The notes under the pieces were generated by a model. It was not told the origin of the DNA, ran no database searches, and saw only the letters and a program-made list of their open reading frames with translations. From Ga0077555 sp046154645 (GTDB lineage: Bacteria; Pseudomonadota; Alphaproteobacteria; Rhizobiales; Hyphomicrobiaceae): 64,000 bases of DNA. Shown here one piece after another: positions 7,194-16,849 of this stretch. Positions within the stretch are counted from its first letter, which is position 1. Every line of letters starts with the position of its first letter. The stretch covers positions 62,001-126,000 of the forward strand of contig JBJXDZ010000004.1 in assembly GCA_046154645.1 (NCBI GenBank), read 5' to 3'. The position numbers and the translations under genes are program-made.

Positions 7194-9254
7194 TCACTTG
7201 CCGCGCGCAATGTCCACGGCGGTCGCCAGCGAGCGCATGATGCGGCGCGGGATGGTCTTGGAGGCCGGGCAGCTGTCGGCATTGAGCCGGTCGTTCAAGG
7301 CTATCACGTCGCCCTTGAACTCGATGCCTAAGGCCCGCTTGGCAATACCGGTGGCAACGCCGCCGTTCTGCCAGCGCGTTTTGCAGGCGAGTTCCGACAG
7401 AAAATCCGTGAGGCGCGGCTTGTGGCCGTCAGCGAGGCTGGCCGTGCTGACTTGCGCCAACGACGTCCAGGTCTGCTGGTCGGCGGGGCTCGACGACCAG
7501 CTGCGGCGTGCTTCGGGTGCCATCAGGGCGGTCATTGTTTCGCCGACCTGGCGGCGCAGGCGCTCGTCAGCAATTTTATGCAACAGCTCCTTGAGATCGC
7601 TGATGTCGCTCTCGTCGAGCGGACGAACCGACAGATCTGCCATGTCGGTCAGCTGCAGCGACTCGCGATCGGGCGGCGCGGTCATCCACACGGACGCCTC
7701 GCGCAGCGTTGCCGCACGCAGCTTGGCGCCGCGCATGTCGGCGCCTTGCAGCTTGGCCTTGTAGAGGTCGGCGCCTTCGAGTTCGGCATCCCGCAGGGTG
7801 GCGCCCTGCAGGTAGGCGTGGGCCAGCACGGCGCCCTGCAGGCCGGCACTGGAAAAGTCGGCGCCATAGAGCCGTGCACCGGTCAGATCGACACCCTGCA
7901 TGGCGGCGGTGGCGAAGTTAGCGCCTTGTAGCGAGACGCCGCCCGTCAAATCGGCGCGGTTGAGTTGCGCGCTGTAGAAGTTGGCGCCGGTCATCGCAGC
8001 GTAGGCGAGCTCGGCACCTTCGAGATCGGCGTCCTCGAGCGTGGCGCCACGCAGATCGATGCCCGCCATGCGTGCATCCTTGAGTTTGGCACGACGGAAG
8101 TTGGCGCGCCTGGCATTCGGGCATTTGGCAGATTGGCGATCCTCGGACAGGATGAAGTCGCTCAGATCGGCACAGTGCAGGAAGGCTCCGCGCAGGTCCG
8201 CGCCAACCAGACTGGCGCCTTCAAGATCTGCGCCCGTGAGATCGGCCTGATGCAGGTCCGTGCGGTCGAGCCGGGCATAGCGCAGATCACGGCCGCGCAG
8301 GTTGAGCGTCGGCTCGCCGGGCGTCACATCCTTGTCGACGACGAGATCGAGGTCGGTGACATTGAGGTTGCGCTCGAAGATCCCGAGCAGGGTGCCGTCC
8401 GCGCGCTGGCCGAGGAATGGCATGGTGAAGCCGTAGGCCGAGCGCTCGGATTGGAAAGCGGTCGTGCCGCGGGCTGCACCAGACAGCTCGCGCCCCCAGC
8501 GATCGAGCGTCTCGCCGGGGATAGTGGCGACGAAGAACGAGAACATGGCGACGACGAGTAGGACGGCAAAGGTGACGCCGAAGCTCAGGGGATGTTCGCG
8601 CGTGGTGCGAATGAAGGCCTGGAAGAAGTTCTGCTCGGGCCGCGTGAGGAAGATGCCGATCAGCACCAGCAGGGCGATGTCGGCCATCAGCGCGGCGCGA
8701 TGCGCCCAGGTGATGGCGATGTCGTGGTAGGGCAGAAAAGCCACTTGCACATAAAGCAACAGAATGACCGGCAGGATAGCGAGCGTGAGCCAGGCCATGG
8801 CGTGCAGGAAGGCGCTGAGAACGCGGCTGCGTTCGGGGCCGGCAATGGCTTGCACGAAGAAGAAATTGTGCAGTTCGAGCCGTAGCGGGTGCGTGCGCCG
8901 GTCGCTGACCTCGAGCATGCGGATGGCGTTGTCGAATTCGAGTGTCTTGCGCGCCAGCATGACGAGCTGCGAGACGACGCCCAGGTGAAACAGCGTGATC
9001 ACGATCGGCGCGAACAGGAAGAAGCGGGTGAGGTCGATCTTCACCTGCAGGATCGGCAGTTGCAGGTCGTTGGACAGCAGCAGATCCTTGTGCGTGACGC
9101 CGGCGACGGCCACCAGCAGATAGCTCATGATGCCGATCAGGATCAGCCACGACGTATGCGCCGTGTCGCTCGAGCTGTTGACAGCCGCGAGCAGACTATA
9201 AGGATTGACCGGCGCCTCACCTTCGGCCGCCGCGGCACGCACTTCTTCGTTCAT
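7194..9254 (-). CDS. Membrane-anchored pentapeptide-repeat protein
   Basis: A 686-residue protein with two halves. The N-terminal half has about five hydrophobic segments (near residues 36-53, 79-100, 150-172, 186-203 and 224-245), so it sits in the inner membrane. Residues about 316-521 are tandem A(D/N)LxG-type pentapeptides (for example ADLTGADLEGASLVGADLRG) that should form a right-handed quadrilateral beta-helix, interrupted once by a Cys-containing loop (SEDRQSAKCPN). A further globular tail of about 160 residues follows. The start at 9254 has GGGGAGG about eight bases upstream; an ATG at 9347 would add an unlikely leader. Pentapeptide helices act in gyrase protection or as scaffolds, but no function can be assigned here. 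Confidence 0.85.
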   Translation of the reverse strand: MNEEVRAAAAEGEAPVNPYSLLAAVNSSSDTAHTSWLILIGIMSYLLVAVAGVTHKDLLLSNDLQLPILQVKIDLTRFFLFAPIVITLFHLGVVSQLVMLARKTLEFDNAIRMLEVSDRRTHPLRLELHNFFFVQAIAGPERSRVLSAFLHAMAWLTLAILPVILLLYVQVAFLPYHDIAITWAHRAALMADIALLVLIGIFLTRPEQNFFQAFIRTTREHPLSFGVTFAVLLVVAMFSFFVATIPGETLDRWGRELSGAARGTTAFQSERSAYGFTMPFLGQRADGTLLGIFERNLNVTDLDLVVDKDVTPGEPTLNLRGRDLRYARLDRTDLHQADLTGADLEGASLVGADLRGAFLHCADLSDFILSEDRQSAKCPNARRANFRRAKLKDARMAGIDLRGATLEDADLEGAELAYAAMTGANFYSAQLNRADLTGGVSLQGANFATAAMQGVDLTGARLYGADFSSAGLQGAVLAHAYLQGATLRDAELEGADLYKAKLQGADMRGAKLRAATLREASVWMTAPPDRESLQLTDMADLSVRPLDESDISDLKELLHKIADERLRRQVGETMTALMAPEARRSWSSSPADQQTWTSLAQVSTASLADGHKPRLTDFLSELACKTRWQNGGVATGIAKRALGIEFKGDVIALNDRLNADSCPASKTIPRRIMRSLATAVDIARGK

Positions 9255-9494
9255 ACGGGAACGCCTCCCCGAGCACACTGGCCGTAAAACGCCAGACGAT
9301 AGCGGATAAAGTATGACCGCAGTACCGTTCAGGCCGGTTGTGGTCACTAAGCCGCCACAGGCGTGGTAAAAATATCAAGTCGTCGTCGGGGGCAACGCGT
9401 GTCTCGGTTCGGGCGCGTCGAGCCGCGACCATGGATTGAGCGCAGACGACACATGCGTTGAGCGGCCAGTTGAGTTGTGCTCGCCGTGGTGGCC

Positions 9495-10151
9495 TCAGGC
9501 GCCGAGTGCGCGCTTGAGCTTGGCCACGGCACTGCCGGGGCTGGTGAGTACGGGGACGCCGACGACCGGCTCGACGCTGCGCTGGGCCACGGAGGTCGAG
9601 AACTGCGCCAGCATGACGGCGTTGCAGGCGGGCAAGCGGCGCGCGGCTTCGGCGAGCAGCGCGTTGTGGGTTACCTCGTCGCCCGCCTGTAAAGCAGCCA
9701 TGGCGCGCGAATCCCAGACCGAGACGATGCTGGCCGAGTTGCCGCGTGCCGCCGCCAATTCCCGGAACTCAGCCTCCATCGACGGCACCGAGCGCTCGAA
9801 CGAGGCGATCAGGCCGATGCGGCCGCCGATCTCGAGGGCGGCTTCGAACATGGCTTCGTTGGGTTTCAGCACCGGCCATTTGGCCGCCTTGGCGACCGCC
9901 TCGATGGCGGGACCGAACGCCGAGCAGGTGTAGAGCACACCATCGGCGCCGACATCACGGCCATAGGCGCCGAGCCGGGCGATGCGGTCGTACATGGCGG
10001 GGGTGAGATCCGGCGCGCTGCCACGATCGACCGACAGGGCGTCATCGAGCAGGTTGACCCGCTCCGCCTCCGGCCACAGCTGTCGGAAGGCCTGCTCGAC
10101 CGGCCCCATGGCCACCTGTACGGCGTGAACGAGAGCGATACGCTTCTTCAT
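9495..10151 (-). CDS. Aspartate/glutamate/hydantoin racemase superfamily protein
   Basis: The 218-residue protein fits the two-lobed Asp/Glu/hydantoin racemase fold. The first catalytic-type cysteine is C76 in GVLYTCSAFG. The second is not in its usual place: the expected GC segment reads VMLAQFS (about 179-185), with Gln where cysteine is normally found and a cysteine (C176) a few residues earlier. A classic two-base racemase is therefore not certain; a one-cysteine isomerase or decarboxylase, as in arylmalonate decarboxylase, is another option. It is the last gene of the operon starting with the hydantoinase, 110 bases after the amidase, which supports a role on hydantoin- or ureide-derived products. 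Confidence 0.8.
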   Translation of the reverse strand: MKKRIALVHAVQVAMGPVEQAFRQLWPEAERVNLLDDALSVDRGSAPDLTPAMYDRIARLGAYGRDVGADGVLYTCSAFGPAIEAVAKAAKWPVLKPNEAMFEAALEIGGRIGLIASFERSVPSMEAEFRELAAARGNSASIVSVWDSRAMAALQAGDEVTHNALLAEAARRLPACNAVMLAQFSTSVAQRSVEPVVGVPVLTSPGSAVAKLKRALGA

Positions 10152-10261
10152 AGGATCAGCGCTTTCTCAGCTGCCGCGGTGCACCTTGGGCGTGTTCGAG
10201 CGTGCGGCGCGAACAACGTGATATGCGGCCTCTTGGTGAGCGGGCTTCCCTGCGGCACGGC

Positions 10262-11659
10262 TTACACGCCCGGCGGACGGCGGTCGCACCAGCGGGTTGC
10301 CTCCTCATAGGCCGCGGCGGCGCGATAGACCATCACCTCGTCAAAGGGATGCCCCACCAGCTGGATCGACAGCGGCAGGCCGTCCTTGGTGAAGCCCGCG
10401 GGCATGGCGAGTGCCGGCTGTCCCGTGACGTTGAAGGGCTGGCGCACCTGCCGCGGATAGGTGCGGGCGACGGCTTCCAGATCGTCGATGCGGCAGGTGG
10501 GATCGAGGCTCGAAGCGGTGAGCACGAGGTCGAGATCGGCCATGGCGGCGAGCGTGCGCTCGATCAGGCGTTGGCGCAGGCGCAAGGCGTCGATGTAGTC
10601 GGCGGCCGAGACGGTGGCACCATTCATGAGGCGCTGGCGGCCATAGGCGCCGTAATCGCCGGCACGCTCGTTCAGCCAGGTGCGGTGAATGGCAAAAGAT
10701 TCAGCGCCCAGAATGAGCCGGCAGCAGACCATGTAGTCGTCATAGGGGGCGAGGCGGATCTCGCGCACCTCAGCGCCGAGTTTTCGCAGCACGTCGGCGG
10801 CTGTATCGATGGCCTTGACCTGCTCGGGATGCGCCATCTGGTCGTCGGTGTAGAGGTGGCGGGCAAGGCCAATGCGCACGCCCTTCAAGCCGCGGCCGAG
10901 GTCGCGCGTGTAGTCCGTGACGGGCACGTCGGCGCTACCGGGATCCTTGGCGTCGTGGCCGGCGAGCACGTTGAGCAGCAGGGCATTGTCGCGCACGGTG
11001 CGCGTCATCGGTCCCACATGATCGAGCGAGTTTGACAGCGGGAACACGCCACGCCGGCTGACGCGGCCGTAGGTGGGTTTCAGGCCGACAATGGCGCACA
11101 TGGAGGCGGGATTGCGCACTGAGCCGCCGGTGTCGGTGCCGAGCGCGGCTGGTAGCATGCCAGCAGCAAGTGCAGCGCCGGAGCCAGATGACGAGCCGCC
11201 GGGATGGCACTCCAGGTTCCAGGGATTGCGTGCGGGTGGCCAGGGCAGATCGAGCGAGGGGCCGCCGATGGCAAATTCATGCGTCGAGAGCTTGCCGAGG
11301 GGCACGCCGCCTGCCGCCTTGAGCTTGCCCGTTACCACGGCATCGGATTTCGCGATGTTGTCGGCGAGAATCTTGGAGTGGCAGGTGGTGGGGAGGCCGG
11401 CGAAATCGATAATGTCCTTAAGGCCGAACGGCATGCCATGCATCGGCCCGCGCCAGCCACCAGCCACGATCTCGCTTTCGGCAGTCTTGGCGGCTTTGAG
11501 CGCAATGTCGGGCGTCACCCGAATGAAGGCGTTGATGCGCTTGTCGAGTTTGTCGATGCGGGCCAGCAGCGCCTTGGTCAGCTCGACCGGTGACAACTGC
11601 TTCGTGCGGATTTTTTCGCTCGCCTCGGCAAGCCCCATGAAACCCAATTCCTGGCTCAT
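10262..11659 (-). CDS. Amidase (amidase signature family)
   Basis: A 465-residue amidase-signature hydrolase. The Ser-cisSer-Lys triad is visible: Lys in MPFGLKDIID, the cis-Ser in HPGGSSSGSGAALAAG, and the nucleophilic Ser in LGTDTGGSVRNPAS. These enzymes hydrolyse amides or ureides to acid plus ammonia. The start codon overlaps the stop of the upstream 67-residue gene by four bases (ATGA), so the two are translationally coupled. That arrangement resembles GatC-GatA and AtzG-AtzE, where a small helical subunit steadies an amidase. In context (hydantoinase and racemase in one operon) it may act on an N-carbamoyl amino acid or a similar product, which is inference. Confidence 0.92.
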   Translation of the reverse strand: MSQELGFMGLAEASEKIRTKQLSPVELTKALLARIDKLDKRINAFIRVTPDIALKAAKTAESEIVAGGWRGPMHGMPFGLKDIIDFAGLPTTCHSKILADNIAKSDAVVTGKLKAAGGVPLGKLSTHEFAIGGPSLDLPWPPARNPWNLECHPGGSSSGSGAALAAGMLPAALGTDTGGSVRNPASMCAIVGLKPTYGRVSRRGVFPLSNSLDHVGPMTRTVRDNALLLNVLAGHDAKDPGSADVPVTDYTRDLGRGLKGVRIGLARHLYTDDQMAHPEQVKAIDTAADVLRKLGAEVREIRLAPYDDYMVCCRLILGAESFAIHRTWLNERAGDYGAYGRQRLMNGATVSAADYIDALRLRQRLIERTLAAMADLDLVLTASSLDPTCRIDDLEAVARTYPRQVRQPFNVTGQPALAMPAGFTKDGLPLSIQLVGHPFDEVMVYRAAAAYEEATRWCDRRPPGV

Positions 11660-11859
11660 GACCGGTCTCCCGTGCGGGGGGTGAGACGCAGCACCAGCGC
11701 CATCTCATCGGTACCGCCGAGGTCCTTGGGGAGGCGTTTGGCCAACTCTGCCGCGGTCTTGGCGGTGCGAGCGAATTCGGCCAGATGCGTCTCGCTGAGT
11801 TTGGTCAATCCGGCCGCCTTCGCCTGTCGCACGATCTCGTCGCGCTCGGATGCTGGCAT
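11656..11859 (-). CDS. Small helical GatC/AtzG-like protein coupled to amidase
   Basis: A 67-residue protein beginning MPASERDEIVRQAKAAGL. It has a near-perfect ribosome binding site (AGGAGG) about seven bases before the ATG at 11859, which rules out the longer in-frame start at 11964. It is charged and probably all-helical, with a C-terminal stretch GGTDEMALVLRLTP. Its size, its position directly before an amidase with a 4-base overlap and its acidic-aliphatic-proline tail recall GatC and the DUF4089/AtzG small subunits of amidase complexes. The similarity is weak by eye, so the assignment is an inference from context and architecture. Confidence 0.7.
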   Translation of the reverse strand: MPASERDEIVRQAKAAGLTKLSETHLAEFARTAKTAAELAKRLPKDLGGTDEMALVLRLTPRTGDRS

Positions 11860-11960
11860 TTTTGGCCTCCTTTGCTCGTCCACGAATGATCGAGCATCGC
11901 CTGTCGTGGTGGACGCGTCCAGGGTTGCCTGCATGTGTGCGTGGCAGGGCAAGCCATCCC

Positions 11961-13193
11961 TCAACGCATGGATATTGTCGCCGTGACTTCACATTCGATG
12001 GCGGCCAGCAGGGCATCGATCCAGCTGCCGGGAATGCCGCGGGTGATGAACACCAGTCGCGTGCGGCGATCGGCGGAGGGCCATGTGTCGAGCCAGGCGA
12101 GGGGATGGAAGACATGTTGCACGCCGTGCACGACGGCAGGCCGCTCGGGGGCTTCGGCGATGGCTGCGAGACCTTTCAGGCGGAGGAGGTCGACGCCGCA
12201 GTGTTCGGCCAGGGCTTCGAGGAACAGCGTCAGCGTGATGGCACTGAGGGCCGCCTCGCGCACGACGACATGCGTGGCGATACCGTCGAGGTGGTTGGAT
12301 TGGGGCGGAGTTCTGCTGTCGCCGAGGTCGGCGACCGGCGCCGACGCCACGTGTCTTACCGTGCTGGCGAACTCTCTCCCCTCCCCCTTGTGGGGAGGGG
12401 TTGGGGGTGGGGGGATCGAGCTTGGCGCGGCGCTCTTCTCAGGAGCGGGCTTATAGGCGAGGTGTGATTGCCCAGCGTCAACCGAGCGGACGACGCTCGT
12501 GTTGCTCTCCCCACCCCTGGCCCCTCCCCGCTGGGGAGGGGGAAGCGTCATTGCGCGAGGTGGGCCTTGTGACACGGCCAAGCCACTGTCGTCGAAGGTC
12601 CCGGCGAACAGCACGGAAGCTTCGATATTGCCGGCGATGGCGATGTGGCGGGGAGCGGCGGCATTGAGTGCGTCGAGTTGCGCTGCAAGGCTTGGGGGCA
12701 CGCCATCGGTAAGGTCGGTCTTGGTGATGACGACGCGGTCGGCGACGGCGGCCTGCTTGCGCGAGATGGGTTCGGTCGCGAGGGTGTGCACACCCGTCAT
12801 GGCATCGACCGTGGTGACGACGGCTGCCAACTCCAGGCGTTCGATCAGGCTCGGCGTGGTCATGAGGGCATGCAGGATAGGTGCGGGATCGGCAAGGCCG
12901 GTGGTCTCGATCACCACGCGCTCGAAGGCCATGACGGTGCCGGCGGTGCGGCGCGCCAGCATGTCCTCGAGAGTGACGACGAGATCACTTTGCACCTTGC
13001 AGCACAGGCAACCCGTGGTCAGTTCCACGAACTGCTCATCACTGGAGGCGACCAACTCGTGATCGAGGCCGATCTCGCCGAACTCGTTGATGATGACAGC
13101 GGTGCGCGCCAACGCCGGCTGGCGCAAGAGTTGCGAGAGCAGGGTGGTCTTGCCGCTACCCAGGAAGCCGGTGAGCAGCGTGACCGGGATCAT
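11961..13193 (-). CDS. COG0523 (CobW/YjiA-type) GTPase metallochaperone with in-frame repeat insertion
   Basis: A 410-residue G3E-family P-loop GTPase. Walker A is GFLGSGKTTLL (residues 9-19), the metal-binding CxCC motif is GCLCCKV (61-67), and VITKTD (155-160) is the NKxD-like element. The CobW C-terminal domain spans about residues 300-395 and ends VFHPLAWLDTWPSADRRTRLVFITRG. Between the domains lies a proline/glycine-rich segment of about 60 residues (216-274) encoded by two inverted C/G-rich palindromes; typical members have only a short His-rich linker here. The ATG overlaps the stop of the upstream gene by four bases. Its place inside an amidohydrolase operon suggests that it supplies zinc or another metal to the hydantoinase, rather than a role in cobalamin synthesis. 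Confidence 0.9.
   Translation of the reverse strand: MIPVTLLTGFLGSGKTTLLSQLLRQPALARTAVIINEFGEIGLDHELVASSDEQFVELTTGCLCCKVQSDLVVTLEDMLARRTAGTVMAFERVVIETTGLADPAPILHALMTTPSLIERLELAAVVTTVDAMTGVHTLATEPISRKQAAVADRVVITKTDLTDGVPPSLAAQLDALNAAAPRHIAIAGNIEASVLFAGTFDDSGLAVSQGPPRAMTLPPPQRGGARGGESNTSVVRSVDAGQSHLAYKPAPEKSAAPSSIPPPPTPPHKGEGREFASTVRHVASAPVADLGDSRTPPQSNHLDGIATHVVVREAALSAITLTLFLEALAEHCGVDLLRLKGLAAIAEAPERPAVVHGVQHVFHPLAWLDTWPSADRRTRLVFITRGIPGSWIDALLAAIECEVTATISMR
12374..12545. repeat. Inverted pair of C/G-rich palindromic repeats inside a coding sequence
   Basis: Two palindromes of about 40 bases lie within the COG0523 gene. The left one spans about 12374-12414 (CTCCCCTCCCCCTTGTGGGG then AGGGGTTGGGGGTGGGG). 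The right one spans about 12505-12545 (CTCTCCCCACCCCTGGCCCC then TCCCCGCTGGGGAGGGGG). The right unit, reverse-complemented, aligns with the left, so the pair is inverted around about 90 bases. The whole block stays in the host reading frame. This looks like a mobile repeat cassette tolerated in an interdomain linker. Confidence 0.75.
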
Positions 13194-13531
13194 GATGCGT
13201 CCGAGCCAGCGCGGGGCTGCGGCGGCAGCACGGGAGGCGCGGCAATCCGCAGGCGCTGCCCGGCAAAGGTTGGATCAAGGGCATTGCGGACCTGGCGCAG
13301 CACGGAGACGACGGAGAGCGCCGGGCGCTGGCGTGATGGTGCGCCGGCTTGTGTCGTGGTCACCATCCAGCGAAAGGGCATATCGGGCGCGGCAGGAGCG
13401 ATGGTGACGTCGTGGCCGAGGCAGGAGATACGCAGCGTGCTGTCACCTTTGTTCTCTACCCGCGCCGGCACGCGCCACAATCTGAGGCTTTCAGTGAGCA
13501 GCGGGTGCAGAGCGGCGGTCGGTTGGCTCAA
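13190..13531 (-). CDS. Hypothetical protein in hydantoinase operon (TTG start)
   Basis: A product of 113 residues that I do not recognise. The reading frame continues upstream inside the hydantoinase gene, but that part is clearly a shadow. The TTG at 13531 overlaps the hydantoinase stop (TTGA) and yields a compact protein beginning LSQPTAALHPLLTE. It contains RVPARVENKGDSTLRISCLG, DMPFRWMVTT and LSVVSVLRQVRNAL, and ends in a proline-rich tail. The stop overlaps the ATG of the COG0523 gene by four bases. Overlap on both sides makes translational coupling likely and is the main reason to accept the gene. No signal peptide or membrane segment is seen; the function is unknown. Confidence 0.65.
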   Translation of the reverse strand: MSQPTAALHPLLTESLRLWRVPARVENKGDSTLRISCLGHDVTIAPAAPDMPFRWMVTTTQAGAPSRQRPALSVVSVLRQVRNALDPTFAGQRLRIAAPPVLPPQPRAGSDAS

Positions 13532-14955
13532 AGCGTGGCCCCGTTGAGGATGTCGGTGGGAATCTTGCGCTTGAGATACTTGCCGTCGCTGGGGCTCGCC
13601 AGATAGCGGCCATTTTCCACCATCACCTTGCCGCGCAGAATGGTCACCACGGGCCAGGCGAAGATGTCGTGACCTTCCCACGGCGTGTAGTCGGTCTCGT
13701 GCAGGTCGGCGGCGGTGACTTTGCCGCGACGCGAGGGGTCGAGGATGGTGATGTCGGCGTCGCTGCCAGCGGCGAGACAGCCCTTGCGCGGATAAAGACC
13801 CATGATTTTCGCCGCGTTGGTGGAGACCAGATCGACGAAGCGATTGAGCGTGTAGCCGCGCCGCGCGACCATCTCGGTGTACATGACCGCGACGCGCGGC
13901 TCGACGCCGGAGTTGCCGCCGGTGGTGTTGTCGATGCGGTCGCCGAGCGTTTTGTCTTTCAGCGTGCAGCAGAGCTCATCGGTTGCCACGCAGTTGATGG
14001 CGCCATCGAGCGTGCCTTTCCACAGCTCGGCCTGGTCCTCCTTCGACTTGAGCGAGGGGTAGGTGTGATACATCTGACCATTGGGACGTTTGTAGTCTTC
14101 GGCCGAGTACAGCATGTACTGGTGCAGCGTCTCGCCGTAGATGGGCAGGCCCTTGGCGCGGGCCTCGCGGATGGCGTTAACGCCCGTGCCGGCAGAGACG
14201 TGCATCATGTAGAGCGCGGTGCCGGGCACGCTTTCAGCCAGTCGAAGCACGCGGCGGAAGCTCAGGTCTTCGGAGAGCGCGTTGTGCGCCTCGGCCAGAT
14301 GCTGGAAGTGCACACGGCCTTCTCGAATGAGCTTGGCGTACATGTGCATGACGATGTCGTTGTCCTCGGCATGGATGACGCCGAGACCGCCGTTGGCGGC
14401 CAGCACCTGGAAGGCTTCCCAGATGTCGCCGAAGTCGATCATGCGGCCCGTGCGCGTGGGCAGGATGTTGGTGGTGAAGATCTTGAGCGTGGGATAGCCG
14501 GCCTGGATGGCCTCGGCGAGTTGGCCTGAGAACGTGTGCGGAGGCTCGGAATGGAGCATGATGTGATAGGCCCAGTCACACGGTGACTTGCCGACGAAGT
14601 CCTTGTCGCGGGACTCGATGCCTTGCAGCGCGGTCTGGTTCTCGCGCCAGTAGGCGAAGTCGATGAAGGTGGTGGTACCACCGAAGAGGGCTGCCTTGCC
14701 GACCTGCTCGGGGCCCGCCGTGGTGAGCCAGGTGCCGTCGGGTTTCATCCAGCCATGGTGCAGGTGGACGTGCGGGTCGATGCCGCCGGGCATGACGATC
14801 TTGCCGGTTGCATCGATCTCGCGTTTGGCGGCGCCGGATTCGAGCGCACCGGGGGCGGCCATGGCCGCGATGGTCTCGCCGTTGATGGCGACATCACATT
14901 TGACGACACCTTGCGGCGTGACGACGTCGCCGCCGCGAATGATGAGATCGAGCAT
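13528..14955 (-). CDS. Dihydropyrimidinase / D-hydantoinase-type amidohydrolase
   Basis: A 475-residue amidohydrolase-superfamily enzyme that opens cyclic amides such as hydantoins or dihydropyrimidines. Visible metal ligands are the HxH of DPHVHLHHG, the lysine expected to be carbamylated in PTLKIFTTNI, His in VIHAEDND and MMHVSAGTG, and Asp in CVATDELCC. The end (LAAGSDADITILDP ... HDIFAWPVVTILRGKVMVENGRY) is typical of the family. The start MLDLIIRGGDVV is preferred to an ATG 13 codons upstream because it begins exactly at the first beta strand and has a GGGGAAAG site before it. It is the first gene of a six-gene minus-strand operon, so it probably defines the pathway. Confidence 0.92.
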   Translation of the reverse strand: MLDLIIRGGDVVTPQGVVKCDVAINGETIAAMAAPGALESGAAKREIDATGKIVMPGGIDPHVHLHHGWMKPDGTWLTTAGPEQVGKAALFGGTTTFIDFAYWRENQTALQGIESRDKDFVGKSPCDWAYHIMLHSEPPHTFSGQLAEAIQAGYPTLKIFTTNILPTRTGRMIDFGDIWEAFQVLAANGGLGVIHAEDNDIVMHMYAKLIREGRVHFQHLAEAHNALSEDLSFRRVLRLAESVPGTALYMMHVSAGTGVNAIREARAKGLPIYGETLHQYMLYSAEDYKRPNGQMYHTYPSLKSKEDQAELWKGTLDGAINCVATDELCCTLKDKTLGDRIDNTTGGNSGVEPRVAVMYTEMVARRGYTLNRFVDLVSTNAAKIMGLYPRKGCLAAGSDADITILDPSRRGKVTAADLHETDYTPWEGHDIFAWPVVTILRGKVMVENGRYLASPSDGKYLKRKIPTDILNGATL

Positions 14956-15079
14956 GCTGGCTTTCCCCGCTTGTTCTCCATGTCGGGCCAGCATCCGTCA
15001 TAACCACACGAGCGTCCAGTGCTTGGATCGAACGGCCAGCCTGCGGGCAATGCCGCCCCGGCGACGGCGCGGACGCAAA

Positions 15080-15105
15080 CGGCCCCGCAGTTGCCTGCGG
15101 GGCCG
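15080..15105 (-). terminator. Rho-independent terminator after groEL
   Basis: A perfect 10-bp stem GGCCCCGCAG / CTGCGGGGCC (extended by one C-G pair) with a TTGC loop lies 27 bases after the groEL stop. In the groEL direction it is followed by TTTGCG, a short T run. It would end the groESL transcript before the hydantoinase operon. Confidence 0.75.
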
Positions 15106-15131
15106 CTCGATTTCGTGCGCAGGTGCTGCGA

Positions 15132-16781
<1,650 letters not shown>

Positions 16782-16849
16782 GTGGAATGAACTCCGGTCG
16801 GGTTGAGTAGAATGCGAGGGGTACGAGAGGGTCAGCTAAGCGACGGGCA

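Noticed and set aside
7700..8300. 15-base periodicity in DNA near 7.7-8.3 kb as a tandem DNA repeat
   Set aside because: Fully explained by the pentapeptide repeats of the encoded protein.
12374..12545. Possible CRISPR repeats in the C/G-rich block
   Set aside because: Only two units, inverted to each other, inside a coding sequence and without a spacer series.
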